Source of the DNA: Deltaproteobacteria bacterium
GTDB taxonomy: Bacteria > Desulfobacterota > Desulfarculia > Adiutricales > Adiutricaceae
NCBI GenBank assembly: GCA_031277995.1
Contig: JAITLH010000129.1
Span: 1 to 7,409, forward strand
Direction of reading: 5' to 3'
Length of the DNA: 7,409 nt
Below are positions 4,106 through 7,409 of this stretch, one piece after another; positions within the stretch are counted from its first letter, which is position 1; every line of letters begins with the position of its first letter. The translations under genes were made by a program, and so were the position numbers. The notes beneath the pieces are model-generated. The model made no database searches. It was given only the letters and a program-made list of their open reading frames with translations, and was not told the origin of the DNA.

Positions 4106-7100
4106 ATGCATCTTAAACGCCTGGAAATAGTTGGCTTCAAGTCATTCATCGAGCGGACGCCCGTGTCTTTCAGCAAAGGCATCAGCGCCGTCGTCGGTCC
4201 CAATGGCTGCGGCAAAAGTAACATCATTGACGCCATTCGTTGGGTCATGGGCGAGCAAAGCCCCAGGTTACTTAGGACCAGGAACATGGAAGACCTTTTG
4301 TTTAACGGCTCGGTCGGAAGGCCCCGGGCCTCGGTAGCCGAGGTCAATTTGACTTTGGCCACGGGCGAGGAAAAGGCCCAGAGCGAAATCACCGTGACGA
4401 GAAGGCTTTACCGGGGCGGGGACAGCGAATATTTGATTAACCGCTCGCCTAGCCGGCTAAAGGATTTGGTGAGGTTTTTTATCGAATCGGGCATGGGCAC
4501 CCGGGCTTACAATATAATCGAGCAGGAAAAGGTCGGGAGGTTGGTTGACGCCCCGCCCGAGGAAAGGCGCTTACTAATTGACGAGGCGGCCGGGATTACC
4601 AGGTTTAAGGAACAAAAAAAGGAAGCCGAAAAAAGACTGGTTTCGGCCGAACAAAACCTGGAAACCGTCCAGACCTTACTTAACGAATCGGGTAAGCGCT
4701 TAACGGCCGTCACCAAGGCCGCGGCCAAGGCCAATAAATACCAGGCCATAAAAAACGAGCTTAAGGAACTGGAGCTGGTATTGTCGTCCAAAAAATTCTT
4801 GGTTTTTAGCAAAGCCCGGGAGAGGTTGGTTACCCAGGTTTCCGACCGGAAAAACGAACTGGCCCTGGCCGAGGCCAAAAACGCCGAGACCGAGATCGTG
4901 GTCGATAACCTAAGGCTCTCGGAATCTTCGCTAAACCAGGAACTGGAAACGGAACTAAACGGCTTTCACCAAATGAAGTCCCGGTCCGACAAAATGGCCA
5001 TGGAGATTGACCACCTGACCTCGGACCGGGAGGGGGCCTTACAAAACCGCGAGTCGGCGCTGGACGATTTGTCCGGCCTTGACGACGAGTACGAAAACCA
5101 AGCCCAGGAAAAAGAGCGGCTGGAAACGGAACTTACCAAGGTCAAGGCCGAAAACGCCGAGGCCGAGGAAACCAGGAAAAAACTAAGGGAGAGTTATTTA
5201 ATCGTCAAGGCCCAGATTGACAAACTAACGGAAAACAAAAATGTCGCCCTAAAAAACCTCGAGGAAGCCGGCGACTACCAAAGGCGTGTGGGGGAGACCC
5301 TGGCCGGGGCCGAGAGTTTGGCCGAACATCTAAAGGGCCGCCGCCGGGATTTGGAGCTGGAAGGAAACCAAGCCGACATGACCCTAAACGAGGCCAAGGA
5401 AAGGCTGGCCTCACGGGAGCGCTTTAAAAAAACCATCGAGGAAGACCTAAAAACGGCCCGCGAAAACATGGACGCCCTAAGGAAAGCCCGGGATCTGGCC
5501 AAAAACAGCCTGGAGGACGAAGTAAAAAACTTTGGCGAGGCCGATAAAAAATTGGCCGGCCTATCCTCCAGACTAGATACCCTGGAAGCCTTTAAGGAAG
5601 GCGGGTTTGGTTGGTACCCGGAAGGGGCCGTGGCCTTAATGAAAGATCCGGAGGCCAAAGGCTTAATCGCCCCGGTGGCCGAATCCCTTAAGATCCCCGA
5701 CGGCTATGAGGAGGCGGCCGAGGCGGCTTTGGGCGACAAACTTGGTTGGATCGTGGTTGACGACAGAAGGGCCGCCCTCGAGGCCCTAACCTTGGCCCGG
5801 GAAAAGGGTTTGGGGCGCTGCGGGTTCGTGTCCAAAAAAGACTTAAACGGCCAGGATTTGGCCCAGGCCCTTTTGGGACCGGTTGAACTAAGGCCCGCCG
5901 TCGACGACGACATGCTTAAATCCCCCTCGCCCTTTTTAACCCTGGAAGGCGATTATTTTGGCCAAACCCTCATGGCCGGCGGAGGCGCCCCCAAAGCCAA
6001 CGGCGCCCCCGCCGCGACCACCCAAAGCCAAGCCCACAAACCAAACCACAAACACAAAAACAAAGGCGGCGCTTTTGGGGGCGGCCATGGGCAGCCCCAA
6101 AAACAAAGCCCAAACGCCCTGGGCCAAAACAACCCGGCCCAAAAGCCCAGCCCAAAGCAAACCGGCTTACTGGCCAGGGTCAAGGAACTCGAGGCGCTTA
6201 GGGTTGAGGTCGAGGGGGCCGAAAACGAGCTTAGGGCCATTGAAGCCAGGGTTAGCGAAAAAAGGCAAACCCTAAAAACCGCCGAGGAGGAGTTGTCCGC
6301 GGCCGGTAACCAGCTAAACGCCTTTAGCGAAGATCTTAACGCCGCCACCTCCAAGATCCTGGTCGCCTCTTCCGAGGTCAAGGGCCTGGAAATCCGCCGG
6401 GATTCCCTGGCCGGGGAGATCGAACGCAACCAAACCGAGATGGCCGCTTGCGAAAAGAAAAGGGCCCAGGCCGAGATTGACCGGGAAAAGATAACGGCCA
6501 AGATTAACGAACTGGAAGAGATTTACCGCAAGGCCACGGCCGAGGCCGAAAGCCACGGCAGCGAACTGGAACAGGTCAGGGAAAAGGGTTTGGTCGCGGC
6601 TTCCCGGGTTGACGGCTTATCGGAACGCCTTGAAATCCTGACCCGGGAACTTAAAAGGGTCTCCGATTGGCTCGATAACTTGGAGGGCCGCAAGGAAGCC
6701 TTGGAAAACCTCACCGAAACCTTACTCCAAAAGACCCAGGAACTTAGCCAGAGAATCGAGGAATTGACCGAGGCCTCAAAAACCCTGCCCGAAAAAATCG
6801 AAAAGGCCGAGGAACGCCTAGCCCAGCTAAGGCAAGAAATCGAAAAGGTCAGGGAACGACTTCACGAAAAAGAAGAGGAAGCCAAGTTCTCCCGAAAAAC
6901 CCGGGAAGAATTGTCCAAAAAACTGGCCGCCCTCGAGCGCGAATTGGTCGACGCCACCCACGGCCTGGACAAAATAAACCACGATCTCCTAAAGGACTGG
7001 CGGGTGGTTTTTCTGGACCCCTACGCCCCGCCCCCCGAACCCGAGGCCCCCGAGCCCGAAGCCCCAAAAACCGAGGCCCCAAAACCTCCGGCCCAAAACG

Positions 7101-7409
7101 AAGACGAACCCAATCTTAACGAAACGGGGGAAGATTTCGAAGGCCAAAGCGCTGGCGAGGATTCCGACGACTTAGATTCCGAGGCAGGCGATCAAGACGA
7201 AGGCCTTAAAACCGCCGCCGGCCCCCAAAACGGCCAAGCCGAGGCCGCCCCCGAGGCCGCCCCGGCAGCCAATCCGGCAACCGAGCCCGCAACCGAGCCC
7301 GCCAACCAAGAAGGCGACCGGGGCGATCAAGGGGCCGAGGAACCGCGGATAACCATAGCCCCCCCGGAATTGGTCGATCCCCTGGGCCTGGCCGATCTCG
7401 AGCTTCCCA
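4106..7409 (+). CDS. smc: Chromosome partition/condensation ATPase SMC (3' end beyond window)
   Basis: Bacterial SMC, the ATPase that with ScpA and ScpB forms the loop-extruding condensin complex on the nucleoid. 1101 codons are visible with no stop. The N-terminal head carries Walker A GPNGCGKS (31-38), the Q-loop YNIIEQEKV (135-143, Gln140) and DEAAGI (159-164). Next come coiled coil 1 (about 170-495), the hinge (about 500-627, with GLIAPVAESL and AALGDKLGWIVVDD), and coiled coil 2 (about 687-965). The signature motif and Walker B must lie to the right. Two features are unusual: about 50-59 low-complexity residues (628-686) between the hinge's closing GGG and the GLLAR that opens coil 2, and about 107 Pro/Glu/Ala/Asp-rich residues (974-1080) where the polypeptide should return to the head. 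The start MHLKRLEIVGFKSF matches the family start exactly; an upstream TTG at 4097 is less likely. The gene is separated from tRNA-Pro by a terminator, so it is probably transcribed alone or with downstream genes. Confidence 0.95.
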   Translation, partial: MHLKRLEIVGFKSFIERTPVSFSKGISAVVGPNGCGKSNIIDAIRWVMGEQSPRLLRTRNMEDLLFNGSVGRPRASVAEVNLTLATGEEKAQSEITVTRRLYRGGDSEYLINRSPSRLKDLVRFFIESGMGTRAYNIIEQEKVGRLVDAPPEERRLLIDEAAGITRFKEQKKEAEKRLVSAEQNLETVQTLLNESGKRLTAVTKAAAKANKYQAIKNELKELELVLSSKKFLVFSKARERLVTQVSDRKNELALAEAKNAETEIVVDNLRLSESSLNQELETELNGFHQMKSRSDKMAMEIDHLTSDREGALQNRESALDDLSGLDDEYENQAQEKERLETELTKVKAENAEAEETRKKLRESYLIVKAQIDKLTENKNVALKNLEEAGDYQRRVGETLAGAESLAEHLKGRRRDLELEGNQADMTLNEAKERLASRERFKKTIEEDLKTARENMDALRKARDLAKNSLEDEVKNFGEADKKLAGLSSRLDTLEAFKEGGFGWYPEGAVALMKDPEAKGLIAPVAESLKIPDGYEEAAEAALGDKLGWIVVDDRRAALEALTLAREKGLGRCGFVSKKDLNGQDLAQALLGPVELRPAVDDDMLKSPSPFLTLEGDYFGQTLMAGGGAPKANGAPAATTQSQAHKPNHKHKNKGGAFGGGHGQPQKQSPNALGQNNPAQKPSPKQTGLLARVKELEALRVEVEGAENELRAIEARVSEKRQTLKTAEEELSAAGNQLNAFSEDLNAATSKILVASSEVKGLEIRRDSLAGEIERNQTEMAACEKKRAQAEIDREKITAKINELEEIYRKATAEAESHGSELEQVREKGLVAASRVDGLSERLEILTRELKRVSDWLDNLEGRKEALENLTETLLQKTQELSQRIEELTEASKTLPEKIEKAEERLAQLRQEIEKVRERLHEKEEEAKFSRKTREELSKKLAALERELVDATHGLDKINHDLLKDWRVVFLDPYAPPPEPEAPEPEAPKTEAPKPPAQNEDEPNLNETGEDFEGQSAGEDSDDLDSEAGDQDEGLKTAAGPQNGQAEAAPEAAPAANPATEPATEPANQEGDRGDQGAEEPRITIAPPELVDPLGLADLELP
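5987..6163 (+). other. Low-complexity insertion at the SMC hinge exit
   Basis: This stretch encodes residues 628-686 of SMC, rich in Ala, Pro, Gln, Asn, Lys, His and Gly with no acidic residue, so it is positively charged. At the DNA level 6031-6065 is a C/A-only-like run built from CAAA and CCAAA words, suggesting origin by short-repeat expansion. It replaces a link of only a few residues in ordinary SMC proteins. Confidence 0.75.
7025..7345 (+). other. Acidic Pro/Glu/Ala-rich insertion in SMC
   Basis: This encodes residues 974-1080 of SMC. It begins with PEAPEPEAPKTEAPKPP-like repeats, continues through an Asp/Glu/Ser-rich middle (about 1007-1035), and ends in PATEPATEPA-like repeats. A tandem pair of the 12-mer GCAACCGAGCCC is at 7277-7300. 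It is expected to be disordered and strongly acidic. It follows the last coil residues (DLLKDWRVVFLDPY) and precedes ELVDPLGLADLELP, before the expected head. Confidence 0.75.

Noticed and set aside
5953..6501. 182-codon minus-strand frame, the longest open frame opposite smc
   Set aside because: It is antisense to the SMC hinge and second coil; Ser/Ala/Phe/Leu-rich text of this kind is the usual complement of Glu/Lys/Ala-rich coiled-coil codons.
1..7409. CRISPR arrays, insertion sequences or a prophage att site at the tRNA
   Set aside because: No regularly spaced repeats or transposase frames are present, and the tRNA 3' end is not duplicated anywhere visible in the window.

Overview
The window looks like a bacterial chromosome segment. 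The chromosomal smc gene, a tyrA-type dehydrogenase, a tRNA-Pro with its own sigma70-like promoter and hairpin/U-tract terminators all point to Bacteria. GGCC-rich words alternate with A/T homopolymers in the spacers, and AGG, CTA and TTA codons are common. Together with the AAA-ATPase-associated PD-(D/E)XK relatives, this is compatible with a deltaproteobacterial (Desulfobacterota-like) genome, but the assignment is weak and rests on recall, not on any search.

Layout. 1-282: GC-rich sequence with no supportable gene. 283-1469, minus strand: two tandem 171-residue paralogues (954-1469 upstream, 283-798 downstream). They align gaplessly end to end and resemble only the C-terminal, PD-(D/E)XK part of large AAA-like ATPase/nuclease proteins. 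A good promoter (1544-1572, minus) drives the pair. 1573-2365: a gene-free stretch with several hairpins, a candidate plus-strand promoter at 2024-2052, and a leader of about 300 nt containing an 18-bp perfect palindrome. 2366-3685, plus strand: a two-gene unit with 3 nt between the genes, made of a divergent archease-like protein and prephenate dehydrogenase (tyrA), closed by a terminator at 3691-3719. 3739-3964: a self-contained tRNA-Pro(GGG) unit of promoter, tRNA and terminator. 3965-4105: a spacer of repeated GGCCGGCC words. 4106 to the right edge: smc, open at the edge, with 1101 codons visible and the C-terminal head not yet reached.

The genes do not form one pathway. tyrA is tyrosine biosynthesis, the tRNA is translation, and smc is chromosome organisation. 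The least ordinary items are the paired degenerate nuclease-like proteins, an archease-fold protein that has lost the family's usual acidic and His motif and sits in front of tyrA, and an SMC protein carrying two long low-complexity insertions, one at the hinge exit and one just before the expected C-terminal head.
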